A DNA stretch of 64,000 nucleotides from Micromonospora arborensis. GTDB taxonomy: Bacteria; Actinomycetota; Actinomycetes; Mycobacteriales; Micromonosporaceae. Shown piece after piece: positions 43,530 through 51,969 of this stretch (the stretch's first letter is position 1; every line of letters starts with the position of its first letter). Made by a program: the position numbers and the translations under genes. The notes under the pieces are model-generated. The model saw only the letters and a list, made by a program, of their open reading frames with translations, ran no database searches and was not told the DNA's origin. The DNA lies in contig NZ_PYBV01000016.1 in the NCBI RefSeq assembly GCF_003205615.1, forward strand, positions 64,619 through 128,618, read 5' to 3'.

Positions 43530-43996
43530 CCGACCCGCACGCGGCGCTGCGCGGTTTGCTGGCCGGGAGGCTGCGCGGCCACGAACGGCGGCTGCGGCGG
43601 TTTGCCGAGGCGGACTGGCGGCGGTACGCGGACCTGCTCGCCGGGGCGTTGCTGGTGGCGGTGCGGCGGCGGTTCGTCGCGGGGCAGGATCGCGCGCCGG
43701 TGATCCGGTTCGTGGCGTCCGCCCGGGAACGCTACGACGCGACCGGGCGCGACGTCGACCCGGTGCTGGCCGAGGCGCTGGTGTGGGCGGCGCTCGGTGA
43801 GCGCCCGCCCGTGCCCCACGACGCGGCGGCGATCGTCGCGCGGACGGTGTTGCTGCTCGGCCTACTCGAAGACGAAGGTCTCACCGACCGCGAACTCGAC
43901 GAGATCCTGGTGGCCGCCGCACACGCCGCGGACGACCCTGCGCACGGCGCCGATCCCCAGCTGGTAGGCGCCACAGTCGAATCCGACCGGCAGTGA
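43526..43996 (+). CDS. Unknown helical protein
   Basis: A 156-residue helical protein that I do not recognise. It is rich in Arg and Ala: RGLLAGRLRGHERRLRRFAE; LLAGALLVAVRRRFVAGQD; LVWAALGERPPVPHDAAAIVAR. No membrane segment, signal or catalytic motif is evident. The GTG start overlaps the upstream stop; another GTG precedes it directly. It is the last gene of the three-gene unit and is followed by a palindromic element 28 bases downstream. Confidence 0.6.
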   Translation: MTDPHAALRGLLAGRLRGHERRLRRFAEADWRRYADLLAGALLVAVRRRFVAGQDRAPVIRFVASARERYDATGRDVDPVLAEALVWAALGERPPVPHDAAAIVARTVLLLGLLEDEGLTDRELDEILVAAAHAADDPAHGADPQLVGATVESDRQ

Positions 43997-44024
43997 GCGC
44001 AACACGGCGGAAGATCGACACAAG

Positions 44025-44075
44025 ATCGCCGAAGTCGGGGTATCCCGCTGGCACGGATACCCCGACTTCGGCGAT
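44025..44075. repeat. Perfect 21-bp-arm palindromic element
   Basis: The arms 44025-44045 and 44055-44075 are exactly complementary (each begins ATCGCCGAAGTCGGGG) around a 9-base loop. A decayed copy with the same right flank (GAGTGGATC) is at 39215-39264. It lies between convergent genes and may also terminate transcription. Confidence 0.88.
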
Positions 44076-44170
44076 ATCGAGTGGATCATGCCCGGCGGCG
44101 GGCCGGGAGCGACCCTGGCAGGCCCAGACGGGCCGGGCGGATCAAGGCCGGCGGCGGGCCGGGCAGCGCG

Positions 44171-44878
44171 CTACGGCGACGGCGGGCCGTTCTGCGCCCG
44201 GGTGATCAGATCGTGCAGCGGCTTGGTGCCGCTGCCGACCATCACACCGGTCACGACGGCGTCGACCCAGACCGCGACCCCGTTCCAGTCGCCACCGGCG
44301 ACCGCGTGCAGAACGTAGAATCCGCCGGCGCTGGACGCCACGGTCGCCATCCCGCTCGCGAGACCCCACGCGACGATGGTGCGGTTCGCCTTCGCCCGCG
44401 CGACCTTGGCCTCGGCCACGGCGATCGCCTCGCGGTCAGCCTCGGTGGGGGCGTCGACTCGGCTGTGCTCGTCGGTCATCCTCGACAGAGCGGCCTCGGC
44501 GGCGCGTCCCGGCAGCCACCGCGAGAACGGTTCGACGATCCGCTCGACCGCTGCGGCGAAGACCAACAGGGTGAGGAAGACACCCGTGGTGTCCTCGGGC
44601 TGGATCTTCGCCGCGGAGGCGCCGCTGCGCCAGATCATCCAGCCGGCGGCAGCGCCAACGGCGATCAGCCCGAAACCCGCAACCACCGCACCCGGGCTGG
44701 CCTGCTGCGACGCCCCGACGACCGACAGCCCTGGCTCCTGCTCGGAGCGCGGCGTCGCCGTTCCCGCGGCAGCATCGGCGTTGACCGGCGGAACGGCAAC
44801 ACCGCCCCCTACCGTCATCGGCTCAACGTGGGTGGACGTCTGTCCCTGCAATTCCTGACCAACCTTTCGACCTGCCAC
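44171..44878 (-). CDS. Unknown membrane protein
   Basis: A 235-residue protein with about four hydrophobic segments (GAVVAGFGLIAVGAAAGWMIW; GVFLTLLVFAAAVERIVEPF; a pair near residues 168-190; VDAVVTGVMVGSGTKPLHDLI). A charged helix (REAIAVAEAKVARAKANRT) lies between the second and third. The ending GSGTKPLHDLI resembles phage/holin-like membrane proteins, but I cannot name a family. The GTG start lacks a clear ribosome-binding site, and an ATG 20 codons later is possible. Confidence 0.6.
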   Translation of the reverse strand: MAGRKVGQELQGQTSTHVEPMTVGGGVAVPPVNADAAAGTATPRSEQEPGLSVVGASQQASPGAVVAGFGLIAVGAAAGWMIWRSGASAAKIQPEDTTGVFLTLLVFAAAVERIVEPFSRWLPGRAAEAALSRMTDEHSRVDAPTEADREAIAVAEAKVARAKANRTIVAWGLASGMATVASSAGGFYVLHAVAGGDWNGVAVWVDAVVTGVMVGSGTKPLHDLITRAQNGPPSP

Positions 44879-45120
44879 TTGTCGGACGTCGAGGCGTGAC
44901 GATCAAAGCCTCGGAACTACCAAGTGGGCTGCGCACCGATTGCGCTCGGGGCGCGAGACTACGGCACCGAGGCAAACACAGTGGAATGGCCGAGTCGGGC
45001 GGTCATGCCCGGTTCGGGGACGACGCCGAAGCGCGAAGCCTCATAGACTCCGGGCTCGGAGAGAGGGGCGGTCCAACCTCCTCGTCCGGGCGGGCAGGTG
45101 ACTGAGAGGGGTGACCCGGC

Positions 45121-45669
45121 TTGACGTCTCAGCGCTCGAACACAAAGTCAACCGGCCGTGCTCGGGCCATTGGGCTGTCCGGCGGCCTCATCGGCATTCT
45201 CGCCCTCCTGCTCGTCGTCTCCGTCGCGGGCGGAGACGGGCAGAGCATTCTCAGCGGCCTCCAGTCGTCCTCGTCGGCAACGCCTGCACCCAAGCCGACC
45301 CCAGAATCTCGGGCACAGCTCGACCGGGCTTGCATCGCGCAGACCAAGGGCAACGACGCGGTGGCGTTCTTCCAACGAGACATCCCTGCGGACAGGTGGG
45401 GAGACCCGGTACGCGGCACCGCCTCAACGGCCAGCGAGCCGTACGTGCTGTGGCTCTTTGACGCTGACTGCACGCCACACAGGGCGCTCGACGTGCCACC
45501 GCGCACCAGTCGCACGTTCAGGGCCCAGGTGGGCCAGGTCTGGTACTACGCCGAAGCCGCAGCGGGGCAACCCGAGGAGGGCTGCGCCTGCCGCGTCTTC
45601 AGCCCAGCGAACAGTGGCGCCGAACAGAAATTCAGCGACACCGGCAGACTCACCTACCACCTGAATTAG
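45121..45669 (+). CDS. Unknown membrane-anchored exported protein
   Basis: A 182-residue protein with one N-terminal membrane helix (AIGLSGGLIGILALLLVVSVAG), a Ser/Pro/Thr linker and an outer domain of about 115 residues with four Cys (DRACIAQ, DADCTPH, EEGCACRVF). The first gap-forming strand region is WYYAEAAAGQ. The start is TTG after GAGGGG, so it is less certain. The 242 bases before it hold no other gene. No family is recognised. Confidence 0.55.
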   Translation: MTSQRSNTKSTGRARAIGLSGGLIGILALLLVVSVAGGDGQSILSGLQSSSSATPAPKPTPESRAQLDRACIAQTKGNDAVAFFQRDIPADRWGDPVRGTASTASEPYVLWLFDADCTPHRALDVPPRTSRTFRAQVGQVWYYAEAAAGQPEEGCACRVFSPANSGAEQKFSDTGRLTYHLN

Positions 45670-45732
45670 GCGCCAGCCGGGCATCCACTGGGCGGCCGCT
45701 GCGCGCACCGACGGGCGGGGCACGCCTCCGGC

Positions 45733-46608
45733 TCAGCGCAGGCCGCGGACCAGCAGCAGGTAGGCGCAGTAGGCCATCGGCACCAGCAGGAAGCAGATCA
45801 GGAACCCGAGCGGCAGATAACGCGGCGGGGCGCCCTCGACCATGGCCGGCCGCCCCCACCGGCCCAGCACCAGGTACCCACCGAAGAACGCCACCGCCGG
45901 CAGCCCCGCGCAGATCCACGCGCCGAGAGTGAACCCGTCGACCAGACCGACCCCGGAGGCGAGCACCAGGGCCAGCATGAGCACCCCGGCGGCGGCCGCA
46001 CAACCGGCGTAGATGGTGACCGCCCGAGCCAGCGGTGACCACGTCGGCAGGAGCACCGGCCGCTGGGCCAGCAGCTCCGCCTGGTGCCCGTGCCGGTCGG
46101 CCTCGTCGGCCATCCGCCGGGCCAGCTCCAGCTCCACCGCCGGGTCGACCGCCACCGCGCGCTGCGCCGGCAGGGCGCCCGCCGGGCTCACCGCCGTCGG
46201 CAGCGCCAGCCGCGCCTCCCCCGCCGGCACCTGGGGGTACGCCCCGACCCCCGACCACCCTGGCACGCCGGCTGCGCCGGCGGGTGCCCCGTCCCCAGTT
46301 CCGGGGCCGGCAACGGCGCCAGCAGCGGAGGCCGGGCCGGACCCGGACGGTGGACCGGGCCAGGCGGCCGCCTCGTCCGGATGCCCCGGGCCCGGCTCGG
46401 AAGCAGGGCCGGAGGTCGGCTGGTAGAGGCCGATCGCTCGACCGAGCTGGTCGAGGCGCTGCCCCTGGGTGGTCAACCTCTGCTGCAGGTACTCGGCGGT
46501 GGCGTGCAGGTCACGACGGCGCTCGGATTCGGCGGCGGCGTGCTGAACGCCTGCGCGGTGCTGCTCGGCGAGTTGTCGGGTCAGCGCCGCGTACTCCTCG
46601 AAGGACAT
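45733..46608 (-). CDS. Coiled-coil membrane protein paired with an FtsK-like ATPase
   Basis: A 291-residue protein. Residues 1-60 form a coiled coil (LAEQHRAGVQHAAAESERRRDLHATAEYLQQ), followed by a Pro/Gly/Ala-rich linker and a second short helix with a charged face (LELARRMADEADRHGHQAEL). Three hydrophobic segments end the protein (about residues 185-215, 220-245 and 263-288). The ATG is two bases after the ATPase stop, so the two are co-translated. Not recognised as a named family. It could anchor the ATPase to the membrane. Confidence 0.7.
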   Translation of the reverse strand: MSFEEYAALTRQLAEQHRAGVQHAAAESERRRDLHATAEYLQQRLTTQGQRLDQLGRAIGLYQPTSGPASEPGPGHPDEAAAWPGPPSGSGPASAAGAVAGPGTGDGAPAGAAGVPGWSGVGAYPQVPAGEARLALPTAVSPAGALPAQRAVAVDPAVELELARRMADEADRHGHQAELLAQRPVLLPTWSPLARAVTIYAGCAAAAGVLMLALVLASGVGLVDGFTLGAWICAGLPAVAFFGGYLVLGRWGRPAMVEGAPPRYLPLGFLICFLLVPMAYCAYLLLVRGLR

Positions 46609-46610
46609 GG

Positions 46611-49166
46611 TCACCGCTCCAGGTCCGGCTCGTGCCCGTCGCCGACGAACGGGACGATCAGCCGGGTGCGCTGGTCGTGCCGGTCGACCAGCAGCGCCCG
46701 GTCGGCGCGGGGCGTGTACGCCAGGTCGTGCACTCCGAGGTGCAGGGCCAACTCGGGCCCGGGCACGTTGAGCGCCACCAGGCAGGCGACGTCGTCGCGG
46801 TTCTGGGTGCCACCGAGGTCGTCGGCGAGCCGCCGCAACCCACGCCACCAACCGAGCACGTGCACCCCCTGCCCGGGCCCCTGGCGCAGGAGCACGCGCA
46901 GGTCGTCCAGGCCGGAGCGGAACGTGCTGGGGTCGGCGGCCCCGAGGACCGGCGCGGCGGCGTCCATGCCGAACACCACCAGGTATTCGCGGCCGGTGGG
47001 CTCGGCGGCCAGCGTGGCGATGCGCTCGCGCAGCCCGGCCGCGTCGAGACGCCGCACCGGGTGACCGGCGGCCCGCAGGACGGCTTCGGCGTCGTCGGCG
47101 ACCGGGTCGGCGGCGGTGACCAGCGAGGCCAGTTGGAACCGGACCTCGCCGGGGGTGTGCTGTCGGGCCAGGCTCAGCGTCGCGGCGCGCAGCACGTCCG
47201 CGCCGGTCGGTGCGGTGCCCACCACGGCGAGGTGCCGGCCGGGGGTGGTGTCCATCAGGAACAGCGCGGTGGTGCCGTGCACGTCGACAGTCCGGCCGAC
47301 CAGGGCCATCGGGCGTCGACCACCGGGGCGCAACCCGGCGAAGGTGGGATCGTCCTCGACCCGCGCGGCCTCGTACCCCTTGAAGACCGCCGGTGCCCGC
47401 GAGCCCGGCGGGCGGGCCTGCCACAGGTCGTGGCGCAGCGCGGCGAGGTCCGCTGTGGCGGCATGCGCGTCGGGGAAGCGCAGCACGGTGTCGGCGCCGA
47501 CCGCACCGGCTGCGGTGTTGACCACGGCCGAGCCGATCGGCAGGGCCGCGGCGGCGTCGTTGAGCTGGTCGAGCACCCCGCCGCCGCCGGGCAGCGCCAC
47601 CCGTAGCGCGAACTGCCCGAAGATCGCCTCGGCCCGCCCGTAGAGGGCCTCGATGCCGGTCATGCTCTGGCTGGCCAGCACCAGGTGGATGCCGTACGAG
47701 CGGCCCTTGCGGGCCAGCTCCTCCAGCAGGTCGACGGACTCGCGGGCCAGCGCGTCGTTGCCGGCGAGCAGCACCTGGAACTCGTCGATGACGGCCACGA
47801 TGCGTGGCAGCGGGTTGTCGCGGGGCAGGTCGGCGAGTTTGGTGACGCCGTGCCGCTTCAGCGCGGTGGCCCGGCGTTGCGCCTCCCGGCGAAGCTCGCG
47901 CAGCACGGCGAGCCCGTACTCGCGGTCGGACTCGATGCCGACGGCACGGGCGTGTGGCAGCCACGACGGGTCCCGACCGGTGGGCACGAACTCGGTGAAG
48001 CTCACGCCCTCCTTGAAGTCGAGCAGGTAGAGCTGCAGCTCGGCCGGGGAGTAGCGGGCGGCCAGCCCGTAGAGGACGTCGAGGAGGAAGACCGTCTTGC
48101 CGGCGCCGGTGCGTCCACCGACCAGCCAGTGCGGGGTGGCGTCGTCGAAGGCGAGAGTCAACGCAGTGTCGAAGGCGGGCGTCCACGGGGTGGCGCCGGC
48201 CCGACCGATCACCGTGCGCAGGCCGTTGCCGGCGGACTCGACCCAGCGCCGCTCGGGCAGCAGGTCGGTGAAGGGCAGCGCGTCGGCGCGGCGGGCGGCG
48301 GCACCCAGGTGCTCGGCGAGCGCGCGTACCGAGGCGGGCGGCGGGTCGCCGTCGAGCTGGACGGGTGCGGCGAGGCCGGTGCCATCGGCGCTGAACGGGG
48401 TGCCGGGCGGGTCGCCGACGTGCGCGTACCCCTGATTGAGCCGGACCGCGGTGGTGCCGCCCAGCGGCGTCGCGGTCTCGCCGGGCTGCCGCGACGGGTG
48501 GCCGGCGAGCAGCACGCAGACGGCGGCGGTCGGGCCGGCATGGGTGAGCGCGGCGAGCCGGGCCAGCTCGCGCGGCGGTGGCGCGGCGGTGGCGACCACC
48601 ACCAGCAGGTGCCGGGCGGCGGGCTGGGCGTGCTGCGCGGTGCGGGCGTGCTGCTCGGCGGCGTCCAGCAGCGCCGCCACCTCGGCCTCGCCGGTGGCCG
48701 GCGGGTCGAGCACCCCCGCGTCGAGCAGGGGGCGCAACGGGCCGAAGGTGGCGCCCACCGCGGCGGTGTCGATGCCGGCGACCCGGACGTGCCCGGGCGG
48801 TGCGGTGGCGACCAGCCGCAGCACCAGCGCCCGCAGCAGCCCGGCGACCCGCGGGTCGCGGACATCGGCGTCCAGGGCCAGGTGGTGGCCGCCGCCGAGC
48901 GGGACCAGCACCGGGAAGCCGCCGTCCGAGGTGGACGCCTCACCGATCCGCACCGCGGCCGGCGCGTCGGTCAACGGCGTGGCGTTCGGGGTGGGTGTGG
49001 CCAGGGCCCCGCCGAGGCGGGCGAGACGGGCCACCAGCTCGTCAACACCGGCCGGCGCGACGGCAGCCGGTGCCGTGCCGAGGGCTCGCCGGGCGGTGTC
49101 CAGGTGTGCCCGGGCCGCCCGGTGCGAGTTGACCGCCTGCCGGTACGCCGACGCGAGCCTGCTCAA
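46611..49166 (-). CDS. FtsK/SpoIIIE-domain ATPase
   Basis: An 851-residue protein. A helical N-terminus is followed by a beta-rich region and an ATPase with Walker A GGRTGAGKT (residues 350-358) and Walker B IVAVIDEFQVLL (456-467). LLEELARKGRSYGIHLVLASQS is the sensor region typical of FtsK/EccC ATPases. A second, Walker-less ATPase-like half (about 620-850) resembles a degenerate EccC module. There are no N-terminal membrane helices and no FtsK gamma domain. No ESX/type VII substrates or other Ecc genes are nearby, so it is neither the chromosome-segregation FtsK nor a complete secretion system. The start is TTG and uncertain. Confidence 0.8.
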   Translation of the reverse strand: MSRLASAYRQAVNSHRAARAHLDTARRALGTAPAAVAPAGVDELVARLARLGGALATPTPNATPLTDAPAAVRIGEASTSDGGFPVLVPLGGGHHLALDADVRDPRVAGLLRALVLRLVATAPPGHVRVAGIDTAAVGATFGPLRPLLDAGVLDPPATGEAEVAALLDAAEQHARTAQHAQPAARHLLVVVATAAPPPRELARLAALTHAGPTAAVCVLLAGHPSRQPGETATPLGGTTAVRLNQGYAHVGDPPGTPFSADGTGLAAPVQLDGDPPPASVRALAEHLGAAARRADALPFTDLLPERRWVESAGNGLRTVIGRAGATPWTPAFDTALTLAFDDATPHWLVGGRTGAGKTVFLLDVLYGLAARYSPAELQLYLLDFKEGVSFTEFVPTGRDPSWLPHARAVGIESDREYGLAVLRELRREAQRRATALKRHGVTKLADLPRDNPLPRIVAVIDEFQVLLAGNDALARESVDLLEELARKGRSYGIHLVLASQSMTGIEALYGRAEAIFGQFALRVALPGGGGVLDQLNDAAAALPIGSAVVNTAAGAVGADTVLRFPDAHAATADLAALRHDLWQARPPGSRAPAVFKGYEAARVEDDPTFAGLRPGGRRPMALVGRTVDVHGTTALFLMDTTPGRHLAVVGTAPTGADVLRAATLSLARQHTPGEVRFQLASLVTAADPVADDAEAVLRAAGHPVRRLDAAGLRERIATLAAEPTGREYLVVFGMDAAAPVLGAADPSTFRSGLDDLRVLLRQGPGQGVHVLGWWRGLRRLADDLGGTQNRDDVACLVALNVPGPELALHLGVHDLAYTPRADRALLVDRHDQRTRLIVPFVGDGHEPDLER

Positions 49167-49345
49167 CCTCTGCCCCCAACGCCAACGGCCGCCTGGTCCC
49201 AGGAACCCTAACGGACGCCGGTGGCACCCGGACAGTCCTGCGAGGACGTGTCACGCCGGCCGACGTGATCGAGCAGCAGGCCGGCGATGTTCAACGTTGT
49301 CGATTACGTTGGCGTGGCGAACACCCGATGGAGGGAGTCCACCCC

Positions 49346-50878
49346 GTGCGACGAGTTCTCACGGCGGCCACCGCCGCCCTGACCCTCACCACCGCCGGCA
49401 CCATGCTCGCCGGCACCCCCAGCCAGGCCGCCCCGACCGGCTGGGGCCGTCCCGTCGTCACCGCGGCGCCACAACCCGGCGCGGCCGGCCTGGGCGACAC
49501 CTACTTCCCCGACTACGGCAACGGCGGCTACGACGTCGAGCACTACGATGTCCGGCTGCGCTACGACCCGGCGACCGACCAGCTCAGCGGCACCACCACC
49601 ATCCTCGCCACCGCCACCCAGGACCTCTCCGCCTTCAACCTGGACTTCCTGCTCGACGTCGAATCGGTGCGGGTCAACGGTTGGGCGGCGAGCACCAGCA
49701 CCGCGGGTGCCCACGAGCTGGTGGTCACTCCGGCCCGCACGGTGACCCGGGGCCAGCAGCTCACCATCGTGGTGCGCTACGCCGGCATCCCGTCGGAGAC
49801 CCTGGTCGGTGGCTACACCGGCTGGACGCGCACCGACGACGGCGCCCTCGCCGTCAACGAGCCCGAGTCGGCGTGGTGGTGGTTCCCGAGCAACGACCAC
49901 CCACTGGACAAGGCCACCTTCGACGTCTCGGTGTCGGTGCCCACCGGCGTCGAGGTGATCAGCAACGGCGTGCAGCCGCGGCCCCCGCTGGCCGAGGCCG
50001 GCAACCGCACCCGGTGGATCTGGCGGACCACCTCCCCCACCGCCCCCTACCTGGCCTTCATGGCCATCGGCCAGTACGACATCGTCACCGACACCACCCC
50101 GAGCGGCCAGCCGGTGATCAACGCGTACAGCACCTCACTGGGCGAGCTCGGGCCGGCCGCGAAGGCCAGCATCGAGCGGACCGCCGAGATCGTCGACTGG
50201 GAGAGCGGGATCTTCGGCCCGTACCCGTTCGAGGCGCAGGGTGGCGTGGCCGGTCCGCTCGACGGCATCGGCTTCGCACTGGAGACGCAGACCCGACCGG
50301 TGTACGGGCCGGGCTTCTGGCGACGCGGCGCCAACACGTACGTGGTGGCGCACGAGAACGCCCACCAGTGGTTCGGCGACTCGGTCTCGGTGGCCGAGTG
50401 GAGCAACATCTGGCTGAACGAGGGCTTCGCCTCGTACGCCGAGTGGCTCTGGTCGGAAGAGCAGGGCGAGGGCACCGCGCAGGAGGTGTTCGACTTCACC
50501 TATGCCAGCTACCCGGCCGACGACGAGTTCTGGCAGGTGCTGCCGGGTGACCCGGGTGCCGACCGGGTCTTCGACGGCGCCGTCTACGACCGGGGCGCGA
50601 TGACCCTGCACCAGTTGCGGCTGGCCGTGGGCGACGACGCGTTCTTCGAGATCCTGCCGACCTGGACGGCCGAGCACCGGTACGGCAACGGCAGCATCGC
50701 GCAGTTCCAGGCGCTGGCCGAACGGATCTCCGGTCTGGACCTGGACGACCTCTTCACCACCTGGTTGTTCACCGCCGGCCGACCCGACGTGGCGACCGCC
50801 GCGCGCAAGGCCGCCCCGCCGACCGAGCCGAAGTCCTGGGCCAAGATCCGCGAGTCGCACCAGCTGCTGTCGCACTAG
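49346..50878 (+). CDS. Secreted M1-family metallopeptidase
   Basis: A 510-residue exported zinc aminopeptidase-like protein. The signal peptide covers residues 1-28 (cleavage after PSQA). An N-terminal beta-saddle is followed by the gluzincin site HENAH (336-340) with third ligand Glu359 in WLNEGFASYAEW. The substrate-anchoring GAMEN loop of classical aminopeptidases is replaced by GFALE, so substrate choice may differ. It is shorter than full M1 enzymes and lacks the C-terminal domain, like other actinobacterial secreted forms. The GTG of VRRVLTAATA has GGAGGGAG upstream; an ATG six codons earlier is less likely. Confidence 0.9.
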   Translation: MRRVLTAATAALTLTTAGTMLAGTPSQAAPTGWGRPVVTAAPQPGAAGLGDTYFPDYGNGGYDVEHYDVRLRYDPATDQLSGTTTILATATQDLSAFNLDFLLDVESVRVNGWAASTSTAGAHELVVTPARTVTRGQQLTIVVRYAGIPSETLVGGYTGWTRTDDGALAVNEPESAWWWFPSNDHPLDKATFDVSVSVPTGVEVISNGVQPRPPLAEAGNRTRWIWRTTSPTAPYLAFMAIGQYDIVTDTTPSGQPVINAYSTSLGELGPAAKASIERTAEIVDWESGIFGPYPFEAQGGVAGPLDGIGFALETQTRPVYGPGFWRRGANTYVVAHENAHQWFGDSVSVAEWSNIWLNEGFASYAEWLWSEEQGEGTAQEVFDFTYASYPADDEFWQVLPGDPGADRVFDGAVYDRGAMTLHQLRLAVGDDAFFEILPTWTAEHRYGNGSIAQFQALAERISGLDLDDLFTTWLFTAGRPDVATAARKAAPPTEPKSWAKIRESHQLLSH

Positions 50879-50893
50879 GCATCCGGTGTGGAC

Positions 50894-50927
50894 GGAAGGG
50901 CCCGCCGCCCCCGCGGCGGGCCCTTCC
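50894..50927 (+). terminator. Strong terminator after the M1 peptidase gene
   Basis: A 14-bp perfect GC-rich stem (GGAAGGGCCCGCCG with its complement) closes a 6-base loop, 15 bases past the stop codon. Confidence 0.85.
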
Positions 50928-50975
50928 GGGTCGTCGGCGCCCCGTCTCCCCGGCATCCCACTGTTCTCCCGGGGC

Positions 50976-51053
50976 GCGGACCGACGACCGACCACTTCAG
51001 TGCTTGCCTGTAGAGCGGACCGGCGACCGACCACTTCGCTGCTTGCCTGTAGA
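50976..51053. repeat. 39-bp tandem duplication
   Basis: Two units (from 50976 and from 51015, period 39) share GACCGACCACTTC and GCTTGCCTGTAGAG with three or four differences. The end of the second unit forms the left arm of the following palindrome. Confidence 0.8.
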
Positions 51054-51110
51054 GCTGCCCCAGAAATGGGGCGATGACGGCGGCCCATATCTGGGGCAGC
51101 TCTACAGGCA
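51044..51110. repeat. 21-bp-arm palindromic element
   Basis: The arms 51044-51064 and 51090-51110 are exactly complementary (TGCCTGTAGAGCTGCCCC at the left). In the loop, ATGGG can pair with CCCAT to extend the structure. It is like the palindromes at 18749 and 44025 in design but not in sequence. Confidence 0.85.
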
Positions 51111-51140
51111 CCGTCAGGGGGTTGTCACCCCCGCCCACCC

Positions 51141-51374
51141 GGCCGAGGGCCGGGGGGCCGGGGGTCGAGGGCCGGGGGGCCGGGGGCCGAGGGCCGGGGG
51201 GCCGGGGGGCCGGGGGCCGAGGGCCGAGGGCCGAGGGCCGAGGGCCGAGGGCCGGGGGGCCGAGGGCCGGGGGGCCGAGGGCCGGGGGGCCGAGGGCCGG
51301 GGGGCCGAGGGCCGGGGGGCCGAGGGCCGAGGGTCGAGGGTCGAGGGTCGAGGGCCGGGGGCCGGGGGCCGAGG
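51141..51374. repeat. G-rich minisatellite of GGCCGAG/GGCCGGG units
   Basis: About 230 bases are made only of 7- and 8-base units GGCCGAG, GGCCGGGG and GGTCGAG in variable order, lying between convergent genes. The high G content on the plus strand could form G-quadruplexes. Long ORFs across it, with Gly/Arg/Pro repeats, are by-products of the repeat. Confidence 0.9.
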
Positions 51375-51383
51375 GAGGCCCGC

Positions 51384-51899
51384 TCAGGACATCGCTGGGA
51401 CACCTGTCGCCGCAGCCGTGCTCGCTTCGATGGCACGGATGTGCCGGTAGGCGAACCAGAGCGGTGGGAACGCCCCGACCGCGAAGGAGAGGTCGATGAG
51501 CGTCCAGAACCAGGGGATGTCCCGGATCGGGCCGCAGATCAACGCCAGTGGGACGATGCCCGCGCAGGCGATCATGCCGACCTGCACCACCCAGACGTTG
51601 CGCACCGGGTCGCGCAGCGGCCCCCAGAACGCCACCGCCAGCACCAGGTGGGCGAAGGCCAGCCAGTCGGTGCCGTAGAGCAGGAACGGGTAGTCCGCGT
51701 CGGCGGTCACGAGCCCGGCGTGCACCCGCTCGATCCACTCGACCAGGGCGGGCAGTTGGCCGGCGAGCGGATCCAGAGCCCGCAGCAGCCAGCGCACCTC
51801 GATCTCCAGCGGAAACGCGGTGGCACCGCTCAGGAAAAGCCCGATCAGCACGATCCACAGCCACCGGCGGGTCCGCCGTAGCCGCTCCTCGTTGTCCAT
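51384..51899 (-). CDS. Small membrane protein of unknown function
   Basis: A 171-residue protein with about four hydrophobic segments (WLWIVLIGLFLSGATAFPLEI; DWLAFAHLVLAVAFWGPL; NVWVVQVGMIACAGIVPLALI; FWTLIDLSFAVGAFPPLWF). It resembles uncharacterised integral membrane proteins of actinobacteria and plants. The ATG of MDNEERLRR is used; the frame runs open upstream without homology. The stop lies ten bases from the G-rich minisatellite. Confidence 0.75.
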   Translation of the reverse strand: MDNEERLRRTRRWLWIVLIGLFLSGATAFPLEIEVRWLLRALDPLAGQLPALVEWIERVHAGLVTADADYPFLLYGTDWLAFAHLVLAVAFWGPLRDPVRNVWVVQVGMIACAGIVPLALICGPIRDIPWFWTLIDLSFAVGAFPPLWFAYRHIRAIEASTAAATGVPAMS

Positions 51900-51969
51900 G
51901 AGCGCAGCGTAACGATGATCTTCGCGGTGGTTGGTCCCGTAGCGGGGCCGCCGGGGGGTGACCGCTGTC

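Noticed and set aside
44896..45105. 69-codon ORF on the plus strand
   Set aside because: It has no ribosome-binding site, no motif and atypical composition; the region is left as non-coding.
46611..49166. Type VII (ESX) secretion locus
   Set aside because: There are no WXG100 proteins, EccB/D/E, or mycosin. Only an FtsK/EccC-like ATPase and one membrane partner are present.
51004..51450. ORFs encoding Gly/Arg/Pro repeats, PE-PGRS-like at first sight
   Set aside because: They are translations of the 7-8-base minisatellite, with no start signal and no PE-type N-terminus.
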